Source: Staphylococcus argenteus
GTDB taxonomy: Bacteria; Bacillota; Bacilli; Staphylococcales; Staphylococcaceae
Length of the DNA: 64,000 nucleotides
NCBI RefSeq assembly: GCF_000236925.1
Contig: NC_016941.1
Span: forward strand, 1,922,001-1,986,000
Direction: 5' to 3'
Positions within the stretch are counted from its first letter, which is position 1; each line of letters opens with the position of its first letter. Position numbers and translations under genes: made by a program. The notes below the pieces were generated by a model. It was given only the letters and a program-made list of their open reading frames with translations, was not told where the DNA came from and made no database searches. Positions 26,072 through 35,580 of this stretch are shown here, in pieces.

Positions 26072-27634
26072 CTATTTCAAAGGCAATGGTTGATTTATAT
26101 CAATACCTAAAACTATCGGCATGACATAATATACAACTAATATAATGATAATCGCACTAATTAAGTTTACCCAAAATCCTACTGATGCCATTTGTTTAAT
26201 AGAAATTTTTCCAGATCCGAAGACGATGGCATTAGGCGGTGTTCCAACTGGTAACATGTAGGCACAATTGGCCGCCATCGCTGCTGGCGCCATTAATAAC
26301 AACGGATGAACACCCACAGCTACAGATAATGTTGCTAAAATTGGTAAAATCATCGTTGCCGTAGCAGTATTAGATGTTACTTCAGTTAAAAATAAAACAA
26401 AAATAGTAATGACTATTACGATAATAATTGGGCTAACACCATTTAATGATTTCAACTGTTCACCTAACCATTTGGCTAAGCCACTTTCAGAAATCCCTTT
26501 TGCTAATGCTAGACCGCCACCAAATAAAATTAATACACCCCAAGGAAGTTCTTTTGCTACTTCCCAATCAATGATACGTCGATGTTTTTCAGTATTTTTA
26601 GCTGGAATTATAAATAATAATATTGAAATAAAAATAGCTATTGTACCGTCCGCTACAGCTGATGTAACTTCCCATTTTTTCAATAGAAATTCTCTTGTAA
26701 TCCATAATAAACTCGCAAGGACAAAAATGGTTTGTACTACTTTTTCTTCATATTTCATCTTTCCAAGTTCTTCAAGCTTTTGTTTAATTAACGTCTGTCC
26801 GCCTGGCAAATATTTTAAATCATGTCTAAAAGCAACATATCTTAAGTAGAACCATGTAATACCTAATAAAATAATGACAGTTGGAATTCCTACAATCATC
26901 CATTTTGCAAAACTAATTTCATGTCCAAAATGTTGCATATATTGTCCTTTTAAAATAATTAGCGGCGGCGTTCCAATCAGCGTGCCCAATCCACCAATCG
27001 TACCGGCATAGCCAATTGCTAAAACTAATGACGTTTCAAACTTCTTAATACTTTCTTGATTCGTATTTGCTTCTTGCAAATCATGGGCCTCTTTAATTAT
27101 TGCTAAACCGATGGGTATCATGATCATTACTGCAGCAGTATTTGATACAAACATGGATAAGAATCCCGTTGCAACCATAAATCCAAGTAAAATTTTCGAA
27201 GTGCTCGCACCAATTAAATTAATAATTGTTAAAGCTACTCTCGTATGTAAATTCCATCTTTCCATAGCAATCGCTAATATAAATCCACCTAAAAATAAAA
27301 AGATAATATCATTACCATATTCGGATGATACCTGTTCTGGTGTTAGTATGTGTCCCAATGGCAACAACACTATTGGCAATAAACTTGTCGCTGCGATTGG
27401 TATTGCTTCTGTAATCCACCATGTTGCAATCCATAATGTGATTGCTAATACGTAAACACCTTTCCAAGGTAAGTCTTGTGGATGAAAGAACACTAAAGTT
27501 AAAAGAAACAGCAATGGTCCTAATATTAGCCCAATAAGTTGTCCCATACTAAATGGTTTCTTTTTCTTTGATGTTGAAAAGAAAGTTAAATACCTTTTTG
27601 AAGTCGTTAATTGATATCGATTAAAATAAGCCAT
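26072..27634 (-). CDS. sdcS: sodium/dicarboxylate symporter SdcS
   Basis: A 520-residue DASS/NaDC-family transporter with about 12 membrane spans that takes up succinate, fumarate and malate with sodium. The two SNT signature motifs are visible (VSNTAAVMIM near residue 180; TSNTATATMIL near 445), as are the re-entrant loop sequences GTPP. GAGGGGGG precedes the ATG at 27634; an upstream frame to 27688 is not supported by an SD. Monocistronic. Confidence 0.95.
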   Translation of the reverse strand: MAYFNRYQLTTSKRYLTFFSTSKKKKPFSMGQLIGLILGPLLFLLTLVFFHPQDLPWKGVYVLAITLWIATWWITEAIPIAATSLLPIVLLPLGHILTPEQVSSEYGNDIIFLFLGGFILAIAMERWNLHTRVALTIINLIGASTSKILLGFMVATGFLSMFVSNTAAVMIMIPIGLAIIKEAHDLQEANTNQESIKKFETSLVLAIGYAGTIGGLGTLIGTPPLIILKGQYMQHFGHEISFAKWMIVGIPTVIILLGITWFYLRYVAFRHDLKYLPGGQTLIKQKLEELGKMKYEEKVVQTIFVLASLLWITREFLLKKWEVTSAVADGTIAIFISILLFIIPAKNTEKHRRIIDWEVAKELPWGVLILFGGGLALAKGISESGLAKWLGEQLKSLNGVSPIIIVIVITIFVLFLTEVTSNTATATMILPILATLSVAVGVHPLLLMAPAAMAANCAYMLPVGTPPNAIVFGSGKISIKQMASVGFWVNLISAIIIILVVYYVMPIVLGIDINQPLPLK

Positions 27635-27834
27635 AAAATCCCCCCTCATTTGATTCTGACAAGCATAGCTAACCAACTTTAAAAACATACAGAAAGTTGT
27701 ATAACTTGTATTATCATTACCGTCAAAATGCCCCTTTTATCAGATAATTGGGTTTATTATAGCATATTTATACCGTTTTATGAATGCGCTTTCATAAAAA
27801 TTTTCTTCCTCTCAATCCTATTTTTATCTAATTT

Positions 27835-28932
27835 CTATTTTTTTATATCACTGACATTGATTGTCGTCACTTTAATATCCGCTTCAATTGAACTTAAAAA
27901 CACTCTATCAATATCTTCTAAATGTATCGTTTGCAAGAGATTATTAAATTTATTACCTACTATTAGAACATCTTTATGTTTTACGTTATTGTAATTGCGC
28001 ACGTGTATAGCATCTTTTTCCATTGGCCCTAAAAACTCATTCCCAATGATATTCATATTTATACCAGCCTGTGATCCTAAATCTTTTCCGGTTAATACAT
28101 CCGCTGCATTTTTACCGTCCCTCACTCCTAGATATCTTATTCCACCTTGGCAATCAATAAATCTATTATTAATAATATACGTATCTTTGTATTTTAAAGG
28201 TGTCAATGCATAACCTTGTATACCTTCAAATGTATTATTAATAATGTGAACGTTATCGTAATAACAATTATGTCTACTCGCATGTGAGCCAATAGCCCGA
28301 TTCCAGCTACCCATTTCAGATAATTCAGAAGGTCCAAAGTAACAATGATCAATTATGACATTTTTGGTAATCGTGCCATCTGTAGTTCCGAATTTTGGAA
28401 AAGCGCCAGGCACTTGAATATCTAGCTGTATCGCTTCAGAGTAAAAGCGTTCTCCACTATAATCTACGAATCCTTCAAACGAACAATCTTTGATATAAAG
28501 TCCATTAATACCACAAGCATCAAGAGCATGACCACTAACCACATTCTTAATTGTCACACCAATTAATTGAATGTCTTCCGCATGACCCATACACATAGCC
28601 GTGTTATTGTAAGGATAAGCCACACCATTCATATCAAACGTTCCTCCTTTAATATGAATATGGCTGTTACCGTTATAACCTCTATAAAATCCATATCTAT
28701 GTCCATTCTTTAATAGCGTTCCAGAATTACAACGTCGTAATATCGTTTCATTTTCCAGCACTAATGTTGTATTACCGTATATCGTTAATGGTTTACAAAT
28801 GTCATATGTTCCTTTTGGTATATACACCGTTGTCTGCTTGCGATAACCATAGTTTAATGCGCGTTGTATTGCTCGTGTATCTTTCTTTTTATTATGACCA
28901 GTTAATCCAAAATCTTTCGCATTAATATGCAT
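27835..28932 (-). CDS. pectate-lyase-superfamily parallel beta-helix protein
   Basis: A 365-residue protein opening like the pectate-lyase-3 / GH28-related fold ([23 protein letters not shown]). Repeated turns rich in I-x-I-x-x-N/G follow ([35 protein letters not shown]), typical of a right-handed beta-helix that binds polysaccharide. There is no signal peptide or LPXTG, so it is probably cytoplasmic or leaves the cell by another route. The substrate is unknown. AAAAGGATG gives the SD about 9 nt before the ATG. Confidence 0.75.
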   Translation of the reverse strand: MHINAKDFGLTGHNKKKDTRAIQRALNYGYRKQTTVYIPKGTYDICKPLTIYGNTTLVLENETILRRCNSGTLLKNGHRYGFYRGYNGNSHIHIKGGTFDMNGVAYPYNNTAMCMGHAEDIQLIGVTIKNVVSGHALDACGINGLYIKDCSFEGFVDYSGERFYSEAIQLDIQVPGAFPKFGTTDGTITKNVIIDHCYFGPSELSEMGSWNRAIGSHASRHNCYYDNVHIINNTFEGIQGYALTPLKYKDTYIINNRFIDCQGGIRYLGVRDGKNAADVLTGKDLGSQAGINMNIIGNEFLGPMEKDAIHVRNYNNVKHKDVLIVGNKFNNLLQTIHLEDIDRVFLSSIEADIKVTTINVSDIKK

Positions 28933-29307
28933 AAATTGTCATCCTTTTTTATTTTCTAATTACTTCTTATATTATCCCATTATTTAAATTATAATCCTTC
29001 TAAATTTGATTAGATTCACGTACCAAATTTACTTATTTAAAATCCTCAGTATTCATATATCCATAGATTGTCACATTGTTATTTTAGCTACCTACTTGTC
29101 AAATCTAGTATTTGTGAATTTATTTTTTTAAATATAGTTCAAAAATATCCCATAATATTGAGTGATTGCGTTATTTACTCTTCCAAAAAAGTTGATTAAT
29201 CTATATACTTAATCTATATTTATATATTAACCATTTGGGTTAAAAATTACTCTAGCATTTATGAATAGATGGGAGTTTATTTTATTATTATATAGGAGAG
29301 ATTTTGA
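28933..29307. promoter_or_regulatory. divergent intergenic region, no gene
   Basis: A 375-bp AT-rich spacer between the beta-helix gene (minus) and the nicotinamidase-like gene (plus). It must hold both promoters; TATAGGAGAG (29291-29300) is the SD of the plus gene. I see no ORF or strong repeat. Confidence 0.45.
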
Positions 29308-29868
29308 ATGACACATCGCGCACTATTAGTTGTTGACTATTCATATGATTTTATCGCAGACGATGGCTTACTTACTTGTGGTAAACCTGGACAAAATATA
29401 GAAGATTTTATTGTTTCTCGTATCAATGATTTTAATTATTATCAAGACCATATATTCTTTTTAATGGATTTACATTATTTACATGACATTCATCATCCTG
29501 AAAGTAAATTATTCCCACCACACAATATAGTAGAAACTCGTGGCAGAGAATTATACGGTAAAGTTGGTAAATTATATGAAACAATCAAAGCGCAATCTAA
29601 TGTACATTTCATTGATAAAACCCGCTATGATTCGTTCTTCGGTACCCCACTTGATAGTTTATTGAGAGAAAGAAGTATTAATCAAGTAGAAATCGTTGGC
29701 GTATGTACTGATATTTGCGTATTACACACAGCAATTTCTGCGTACAATTTAGGCTATAAAATTTCAGTACCTGCTGAGGGTGTAGCTTCATTTAATCAAA
29801 AAGGGCATGAATGGGCACTTGCACATTTCAAAAACTCATTAGGTGCAGAGGTAGAACAACACGTTTAA
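29308..29868 (+). CDS. pncA: cysteine hydrolase, nicotinamidase/isochorismatase family
   Basis: A 186-residue isochorismatase-fold amidohydrolase. The catalytic triad is readable: D10 (VVDYSYDF), K104 (DKTRYDSF) and C137 (GVCTDICVLH). The metal-site pattern (DLHYLHDIHH, 54-62) favours nicotinamidase. It would convert nicotinamide to nicotinate and feed PncB-NadE. The distinction from other small amidases rests on the metal motif, so the specific activity is an inference. It is followed by ppaC after 52 nt, probably on the same mRNA. Confidence 0.85.
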   Translation: MTHRALLVVDYSYDFIADDGLLTCGKPGQNIEDFIVSRINDFNYYQDHIFFLMDLHYLHDIHHPESKLFPPHNIVETRGRELYGKVGKLYETIKAQSNVHFIDKTRYDSFFGTPLDSLLRERSINQVEIVGVCTDICVLHTAISAYNLGYKISVPAEGVASFNQKGHEWALAHFKNSLGAEVEQHV

Positions 29869-29920
29869 ATCGTGCTAAAATAATTTTAAAGAATACAATA
29901 TACAAGGGAGATATTTGACA

Positions 29921-30850
29921 ATGGCTAAAACATATATTTTCGGACATAAAAATCCAGACACTGATGCAATTTCATCTGCGATTATTATGGCAGAATTTGA
30001 ACAACTTAGAGGCAATTCAGGTGCTAAAGCATACCGCTTAGGTGATGTAAGCGCAGAAACACAATTCGCGTTAGATACATTTAATGTACCTGCTCCGGAA
30101 TTACTAACTGATAATCTTGAAGGACAAGATGTTATCTTAGTTGACCACAATGAATTTCAACAAAGCTCTGATACAATTGCCGCTGCTACAATTAAGCATG
30201 TAATCGACCATCATAGAATTGCGAATTTCGAAACTGCTGGTCCTTTATGTTATCGTGCTGAACCTGTTGGTTGTACAGCTACAATCCTTTACAAAATGTT
30301 CAGAGAACGTGGCTTTGAAATTAAACCTGAAATTGCTGGTTTAATGTTATCAGCAATTATCTCAGATAGCTTACTTTTCAAATCACCAACATGTACACAA
30401 CAAGATGTTAAAGCAGCTGAAGAGTTAAAAGATATCGCTAAAGTTGATATTCAAAAATACGGCTTAGATATGTTAAAAGCAGGCGCTTCAACAACTGACA
30501 AATCAGTTGAATTCTTATTAAATATGGATGCTAAATCATTCACTATGGGTGATTACGTGACACGTATTGCTCAAGTAAATGCAGTTGACCTTGACGAAGT
30601 GTTAAATCGCAAAGAAGATTTAGAACGAGAAATGCTTGCTGTTAGTGCTCAAGAAAAATACGACTTATTCGTACTTGTTGTAACTGATATTATTAATAGT
30701 GATTCTAAAATCTTAGTTGTAGGTGCTGAAAAAGATAAAGTCGGTGAAGCATTCAATGTTCAATTAGAAGATGATATGGCATTCTTATCTGGCGTTGTTT
30801 CTCGTAAAAAACAAATCGTACCTCAAATCACTGAAGCATTAACGAAATAA
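29921..30850 (+). CDS. ppaC: manganese-dependent inorganic pyrophosphatase
   Basis: A 309-residue family II pyrophosphatase of the DHH superfamily that splits pyrophosphate to drive biosynthesis. Metal ligands H9, D13 and D15 lie in GHKNPDTDAISSA, followed by VDHNE and the DHH motif (VIDHHRI). The C-terminal DHHA2 domain with SRKKQ (substrate binding) is complete. The ATG at 29921 follows AAGGGAG. Its position after pncA is conserved in staphylococci. Confidence 0.96.
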   Translation: MAKTYIFGHKNPDTDAISSAIIMAEFEQLRGNSGAKAYRLGDVSAETQFALDTFNVPAPELLTDNLEGQDVILVDHNEFQQSSDTIAAATIKHVIDHHRIANFETAGPLCYRAEPVGCTATILYKMFRERGFEIKPEIAGLMLSAIISDSLLFKSPTCTQQDVKAAEELKDIAKVDIQKYGLDMLKAGASTTDKSVEFLLNMDAKSFTMGDYVTRIAQVNAVDLDEVLNRKEDLEREMLAVSAQEKYDLFVLVVTDIINSDSKILVVGAEKDKVGEAFNVQLEDDMAFLSGVVSRKKQIVPQITEALTK

Positions 30851-30894
30851 AGTCCATACGTAACTGCTCAATTCTTGACAGTATATAATTTAAC

Positions 30895-30945
30895 AACAGT
30901 TCATTAAAGTAGATATAATTTTACTTTTAATGAACTGTTTTTTGT
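30895..30945 (+). terminator. terminator of pncA-ppaC
   Basis: AACAGTTCATTAAAGTA pairs with TACTTTTAATGAACTGTT and is followed by TTTTTG. Confidence 0.85.
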
Positions 30946-31118
30946 GTGTCGGAAAGTAATAGATTCTTTTTTAACGGGCTTGGGACAGAAATGATAAAGA
31001 ACCATTAATGATTTATTATGTAGTGGTTCTTATACATTAGCCTCAGATAACGTGTTCTTAATTTACTACAAACATTAATTTTAACTTATGGAATGTAAGC
31101 TGACTTTCCGTCAGCTTC

Positions 31119-31132
31119 TATGTTGGGGCCCC
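31119..31132 (+). repeat. STAR-like repeat core, copy 1
   Basis: TATGTTGGGGCCCC matches the S. aureus repeat (STAR) signature (T-N-TGTTG-N-GGCCC-N) described for intergenic regions of this species. It is unusually GC-rich for its surroundings. Confidence 0.75.
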
Positions 31133-31173
31133 GCCAACTTGCATTGTCTGTAAAAATTGGGATCTAATTTCTC

Positions 31174-31187
31174 TATATTGGGGCCCC
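31174..31187 (+). repeat. STAR-like repeat core, copy 2
   Basis: TATATTGGGGCCCC, one base from the first core and 55 bp downstream. Tandem cores at about this spacing are typical for STAR arrays. Confidence 0.7.
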
Positions 31188-31645
31188 GATTAGTATTGAA
31201 GAAGCATATTACAAGGGCATTCTCATTCATTCAACTACTGCCAATATGACATTATAGTGCCTAGGACATGGATTTATATTTCAGACTCTTCAGATCACGC
31301 AGACTCTTCAAATCACGAACTAATTGTAATTTCAACTATCCCGTGATATTAACTCTAGCACTACTTCTTGACCTTGCCGAATATAATATATGGTAATTTG
31401 TGTAACTTTATTTCGATATGCTTATACCTTTTGAAACTATATTTACAACGCCGAGTATAAATTTTTGTTTTCTCTATACCTTTTTCGTTATGATTAAAGT
31501 TATAAATATATTTAAAACTGACTCATCACATTTTATTTAACATGAACAATATATTATTAAGCTGACACTTAAATTTTTAAAATACGCTGTAAAAAAGCTA
31601 TTTGTCATCTTTTCAAAAATAAATCATAAGGAGGTTCTTATCAAT

Positions 31646-33025
31646 ATGAATAGTATCGAGCAATTATTTTACAATAATAAAGCCTTTTTCAATACACAAC
31701 AGACAAAAGATGTTAATTTTCGTAAACAACAGTTAAAAAAATTAAGTAAAGCCATCAAATCATATGAACAAGATATTTTAGAAGCATTATTTCAAGATTT
31801 GGGTAAAAACAAAGTTGAAGCATACGCCACAGAAATCGGTATTACTTTAAAAAGTATCAAAAATGCACGTAAAGAACTTAAAAATTGGACTAAAACTAAA
31901 AACGTAGACACACCCTTATATTTATTTCCAACCAAAAGTTATATCAAAAAAGAACCTTATGGAACAGTACTAATTATTGCGCCTTTCAACTACCCTTTCC
32001 AATTAGTATTCGAACCACTTATCGGAGCAATTGCTGCTGGAAATACCGCTATCATTAAACCATCTGAATTAACGCCAAATGTTGCCAACGTTATAAAGCG
32101 TTTAATCAATGATACATTTGATGCAAATTACATTGAAGTTATTGAAGGTGGGATTGAAGAAACACAAACTTTAATTCATTTACCATTTGACTATATCTTC
32201 TTTACAGGAAGTGAAAACGTAGGTAAAGTAGTTTATCAAGCTGCTAGCCAAAATTTAGTGCCAGTAACATTAGAAATGGGTGGAAAATCTCCTGTTATTG
32301 TTGATCAAACAGCCAATATTAAAGTTGCAAGTGAGCGAATTTGTTTTGGTAAATTTACAAATGCAGGACAAACATGTGTCGCACCAGATTATATTTTAGT
32401 CCATGAATCTGTGAAAGATGACTTAATAACAGCCCTATCCAAAACATTGCGCGAATTTTATGGTCAAAATATTCAACAAAGTCCAGATTATGGTCGCATT
32501 GTAAATCTAAAACATTATCATCGTCTTACTACCTTACTTAATGATGCGCAAATGAATATCGTATTTGGTGGTCATAGCGATGAAGATACACGCTATATTG
32601 AGCCGACACTGTTAGATAATATCACTAGTGATGCTGCAATTATGCAAGAAGAAATATTCGGTCCAATCTTACCGATTTTAACGTATCAATCATTTGATGA
32701 AGCTATTAATTTTATACAACAGAGACCTAAACCTTTAAGTTTATATTTATTTAGTGAAGATGAAAATGCAACACAACGTGTATTAAATGAGTTATCGTTT
32801 GGCGGTGGTGCTATTAATGATACATTAATGCAATTAGCAAATCCTAATTTACCATTTGGTGGTGTTGGTACATCAGGTATGGGACGTTATCATGGTAAAT
32901 ATTCATTCGATACCTTTACTCATGAAAAAAGTTACATTTTCAAATCTACTCGATTAGAATCAGGGCTACATTTACCACCGTATAAAGGTAAATTCAAATA
33001 CATTAAAGCTTTCTTTAAGAATTAG
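31646..33025 (+). CDS. aldH: aldehyde dehydrogenase (AldH, 4,4'-diaponeurosporen-aldehyde dehydrogenase type)
   Basis: A 459-residue class 3-like ALDH. Catalytic Asn114 (APFNYP), Glu210 (TLEMGGKSP) and Cys244 (AGQTCVAPDY) are intact. It oxidises aldehydes to acids with NAD(P). In S. aureus an enzyme encoded at this locus, far from crtOPQMN, was reported to oxidise the carotenoid aldehyde in staphyloxanthin synthesis; I assign it from family and gene neighbourhood. The basic C-terminus (KGKFKYIKAFFKN) may touch membrane. AAGGAGG lies about 10 nt before the ATG. Confidence 0.85.
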   Translation: MNSIEQLFYNNKAFFNTQQTKDVNFRKQQLKKLSKAIKSYEQDILEALFQDLGKNKVEAYATEIGITLKSIKNARKELKNWTKTKNVDTPLYLFPTKSYIKKEPYGTVLIIAPFNYPFQLVFEPLIGAIAAGNTAIIKPSELTPNVANVIKRLINDTFDANYIEVIEGGIEETQTLIHLPFDYIFFTGSENVGKVVYQAASQNLVPVTLEMGGKSPVIVDQTANIKVASERICFGKFTNAGQTCVAPDYILVHESVKDDLITALSKTLREFYGQNIQQSPDYGRIVNLKHYHRLTTLLNDAQMNIVFGGHSDEDTRYIEPTLLDNITSDAAIMQEEIFGPILPILTYQSFDEAINFIQQRPKPLSLYLFSEDENATQRVLNELSFGGGAINDTLMQLANPNLPFGGVGTSGMGRYHGKYSFDTFTHEKSYIFKSTRLESGLHLPPYKGKFKYIKAFFKN

Positions 33026-33041
33026 TCAATAAAATTAAAAC

Positions 33042-33118
33042 AAACCATGCTTCCCTACTATGATGTCTTGAAAATATTATTTTACAAGATACATTCTATT
33101 AGTTCGGAAACATGGTTT
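33042..33118. terminator. terminator between convergent aldH and pgl
   Basis: AAACCATG near 33042 pairs with CATGGTTT at 33111-33118 around an internal AT-rich hairpin; T-rich sequence follows on the plus strand. Confidence 0.6.
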
Positions 33119-33140
33119 CTTTCTTATTATCTATTAATAG

Positions 33141-34169
33141 TTAAAATATAACACATACACCTTCAGGAGCTTTCTGACTACTATCACATCGCGTAATTTC
33201 ACCAGTCTCTTTATTTCTTTCAAACACAGTAACGACTGAATCTCCTTGTTCATGTGCACAAACTAGAAACTTATCTGATGATGTAATATTAAAGTCTCTT
33301 GGGAATTCTCCGCCACTTTCTGTAATCGTCACTAATTCTAAGTGTTGACCATTTTCAAGTACTTTAAAAATTGCAATACTATCATGTCCTCTATTTGATA
33401 CATACAAGAATTGTTGATCATGGGACAGTCTTACTGCTGCCAGTTTAGTATCTCCAGCAAAGTCTTCAGGAATTGTTAAATGACGTTCAATCTCTTCAAA
33501 TTTGCCATCATTATACTTAGTCACACTGACAGTATTTGATAATTCATGCACAACGTATGCATATTTTCCATTATTATGAAATTCAATATGTCTTGTTCCA
33601 TCACTGTCTTTAAATTGAGATTGGCTACAAAATTCAAAGCCATTTTCATCGAATGTATAAGTAACAATCCTATCTGCACCTAAATCCGTTACAGCAACAT
33701 ACTTACCATCTGGCGTTTGACTAATATAATGGGCATGTGGTCGGTCTTGTCTGTCATGTGAACCAGTTTGAAAATCATGTGCAAGTTCTTGAATCAAGCG
33801 TACGATTTCACCCGTATATGTGTCTAATTCATATATGCGTATAATTCCAGCGCCGTATACCGCTTCAAATAAGTATTGTTTATCATTTGAAAGTGATACA
33901 TAACAACCTGTTCCAGCTGTTGAAGATAAACATTTGTTTAACAAACTTAATTTGCCATTTTCATCTATTTTCAAGCTTGCAACACCACATTGCTCACCTT
34001 CTTTAGTGATTCCATATAAAAAATGGTTATTACGTACTAAATATGTAGATGCTTCTAATTCAAATCCTGTTTCTAATAAATCTATACGTGACTGGTCTTC
34101 ATTTAAATCAAAACGATAAATTCCTTTGCCGTTCTTTTTAGTATATGAACCAATATATCCTTGTGTCAT
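33141..34169 (-). CDS. pgl: 6-phosphogluconolactonase (lactonase beta-propeller family)
   Basis: A 342-residue seven-bladed propeller of the YkgB/Pgl type, unrelated to the DevB-type lactonase. It opens [17 protein letters not shown] and carries the conserved [21 protein letters not shown] stretch. It hydrolyses 6-phosphogluconolactone in the oxidative pentose-phosphate pathway. The C-terminus is complete. No partner gene is adjacent; it converges with aldH. Confidence 0.85.
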   Translation of the reverse strand: MTQGYIGSYTKKNGKGIYRFDLNEDQSRIDLLETGFELEASTYLVRNNHFLYGITKEGEQCGVASLKIDENGKLSLLNKCLSSTAGTGCYVSLSNDKQYLFEAVYGAGIIRIYELDTYTGEIVRLIQELAHDFQTGSHDRQDRPHAHYISQTPDGKYVAVTDLGADRIVTYTFDENGFEFCSQSQFKDSDGTRHIEFHNNGKYAYVVHELSNTVSVTKYNDGKFEEIERHLTIPEDFAGDTKLAAVRLSHDQQFLYVSNRGHDSIAIFKVLENGQHLELVTITESGGEFPRDFNITSSDKFLVCAHEQGDSVVTVFERNKETGEITRCDSSQKAPEGVCVIF

Positions 34170-34455
34170 AGCTTTAACCCCTCCATGTTAGTCTTACATC
34201 TATTTTATTAAATTTTAGCGCGAATTAACAATCATTTATCATGTACACACTTATAAAAACATCAACGAATTATATCCAATACTGAGAATTTTAGTTTAAG
34301 CTTTGGATTGTTAGCTAAAAGTCATATTAATAAAAATTATTAAAAACCTTTTAACGACTCAATAAATTCGCCGTCAGATATCTCATTTTATAAAGCATCA
34401 TTCGCTAAATTCAGAGTAAATTTTATTATCTCTATTCATTTTTTTATTGCAAAAT
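34170..34455. other. intergenic, no gene
   Basis: AT-rich spacer between divergent pgl and the YolD-like gene. I see no ORF or stable hairpin apart from the LexA box at its right end. Confidence 0.4.
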
Positions 34456-34469
34456 AGAACGTATGTTCG
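34456..34469. promoter_or_regulatory. LexA (SOS) box of the YolD-like gene
   Basis: AGAACGTATGTTCG contains GAAC-N4-GTTC, the core of the Gram-positive LexA operator. It abuts a perfect TATAAT (34470-34475), so bound LexA would block RNA polymerase. Confidence 0.82.
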
Positions 34470-34502
34470 TATAATGTAATTATTAGATTGAGGTGAGTAA
34501 AT

Positions 34503-34904
34503 ATGACAAGTTATGAAGAGGAAACTGATTATCGCAATATTCCACTTGAATTATTAGATAACAATATACCTATGGGAAGAGGCATGATAAAATGGGCACC
34601 TTTTGCAACATTACCTGAACAGTTCGAAACAATTCAGCGATATATTATCGATCAGAATAAAATCACACGTCCCATATTATCAGATGATCAATTGACTGAA
34701 TTAAATATCCGATTACATGAAGCATTACAATATGCGCAACCCGTAGAAATTAAATTTTATAATAATGGCTTTATTGATTCTCTCCGTTTAATCATTTATC
34801 GAATTGATGCTATAAATTATGAAATCGAAGGTCATATTTATAAATCACAACAACGCCAAAAACTTTCTGTGTTTGATATTTTAGATATTGTCTCTTTATC
34901 TTAA
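34503..34904 (+). CDS. YolD-like family protein, SOS-regulated
   Basis: A 133-residue YolD-domain protein (family signature MGRGMIKWAPFATLPEQ near residues 22-38). In Bacillota, YolD proteins are often encoded with Y-family polymerases of the UmuC type and are thought to play the UmuD role. Here no polymerase is adjacent, but the LexA box over its promoter ties it to DNA damage. The SD is GAGGTGAG. It ends at a strong terminator facing a small minus-strand gene. Confidence 0.82.
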   Translation: MTSYEEETDYRNIPLELLDNNIPMGRGMIKWAPFATLPEQFETIQRYIIDQNKITRPILSDDQLTELNIRLHEALQYAQPVEIKFYNNGFIDSLRLIIYRIDAINYEIEGHIYKSQQRQKLSVFDILDIVSLS

Positions 34905-34918
34905 TTTTTCTCAAAAAA

Positions 34919-34949
34919 AGGCAAGAACAATCAATATTGTTCTCGCCTC
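34919..34949. terminator. terminator after the YolD gene
   Basis: AGGCAAGAACAAT pairs with ATTGTTCTCGCCT. An A-run precedes it and a T-rich stretch follows, so it can serve both the YolD gene and the convergent small gene. Confidence 0.8.
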
Positions 34950-34956
34950 AGTATTA

Positions 34957-35130
34957 TTAATTATTTTTACTTTCAATATCAGAAATAATTTCTTTAGTCT
35001 TTCTTTCGATATCTTCAAAATCTTTCTTGAAGATATATGCAAAAGCTACCACACCAACACCAGCAACTAGCGTTGTAATAGCAACCAAGCTAAATACGAA
35101 TTTAAATACACATTTAATAAAATTCCACAT
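34957..35130 (-). CDS. small single-pass membrane protein (57 aa)
   Basis: An N-terminal hydrophobic segment with glycines (residues about 9-34, SLVAITTLVAGVGVVAFAYIF) is followed by a charged amphipathic tail (KKDFEDIERKTKEII). AGAGGTG lies about 8 nt before the ATG. The coding pattern and SD are good and the stop lies beside a terminator, but I recognise no family. It may be a stress or envelope peptide; no function is claimed. Confidence 0.7.
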   Translation of the reverse strand: MWNFIKCVFKFVFSLVAITTLVAGVGVVAFAYIFKKDFEDIERKTKEIISDIESKNN

Positions 35131-35580
35131 CTCAATTTCACCTCTGTTAAATTAAATACCTGTCTACAGTTCATTATACTATCATATATAGAATAATCAT
35201 TAAATATATACCCACTTTTCCGAAAGATACTCGTCAAATTATATAGCGAGCAAGTTAATGATTATTTCAAAAAATGTCGAGGATTCTCTAAATCATCGCG
35301 ACATGACCTTAAATGCTAATGTTAACAATGACCTTTTCGTGAGTGCTAACTTAAGATTAATATTTATGATAAGATGATTTTAAGCTTTTAACTTAATATC
35401 CCCACCATCTATAAAAATATGTTTTAACTGATTGATAAGTTTTATACACTGAGAAATCACCTCAAAAAATGTTATATTTCATTTAGTAAAATATAACTTT
35501 ATTTAGCATGACATTCAATATACATACGATTACTATTTATTTACAATATATTACAATAAAAAAGAAAGAGGAATGATGAC
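35131..35580. other. 450-bp intergenic region, no gene
   Basis: Holds the promoters for the small membrane protein (left) and the C45-type hydrolase (right). A palindromic ATATTTTACTAAATGAAATATAAC-like AT stretch near 35468-35502 is the only structure I see. Confidence 0.4.

Larger units (their letters stand above)
30946..31645. other. 700-bp intergenic region with repeats, no gene
   Basis: No protein gene is supported. It contains two STAR-type GC-rich cores (listed separately). It also has a GGGACAGAAATGATA sequence (about 30983-30997), echoed in part at 11867-11880 after putP, and an imperfect 18-bp tandem repeat (CAGACTCTTCARATCACG) at about 31284-31319. The last 100 bp should hold the aldH promoter; its SD is AAGGAGG (31628-31634). 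Confidence 0.5.

Noticed and set aside
30878..30890. TTGACA followed by TATAAT after ppaC
   Set aside because: The two boxes are almost adjacent rather than 16-18 nt apart, so they cannot form a promoter.
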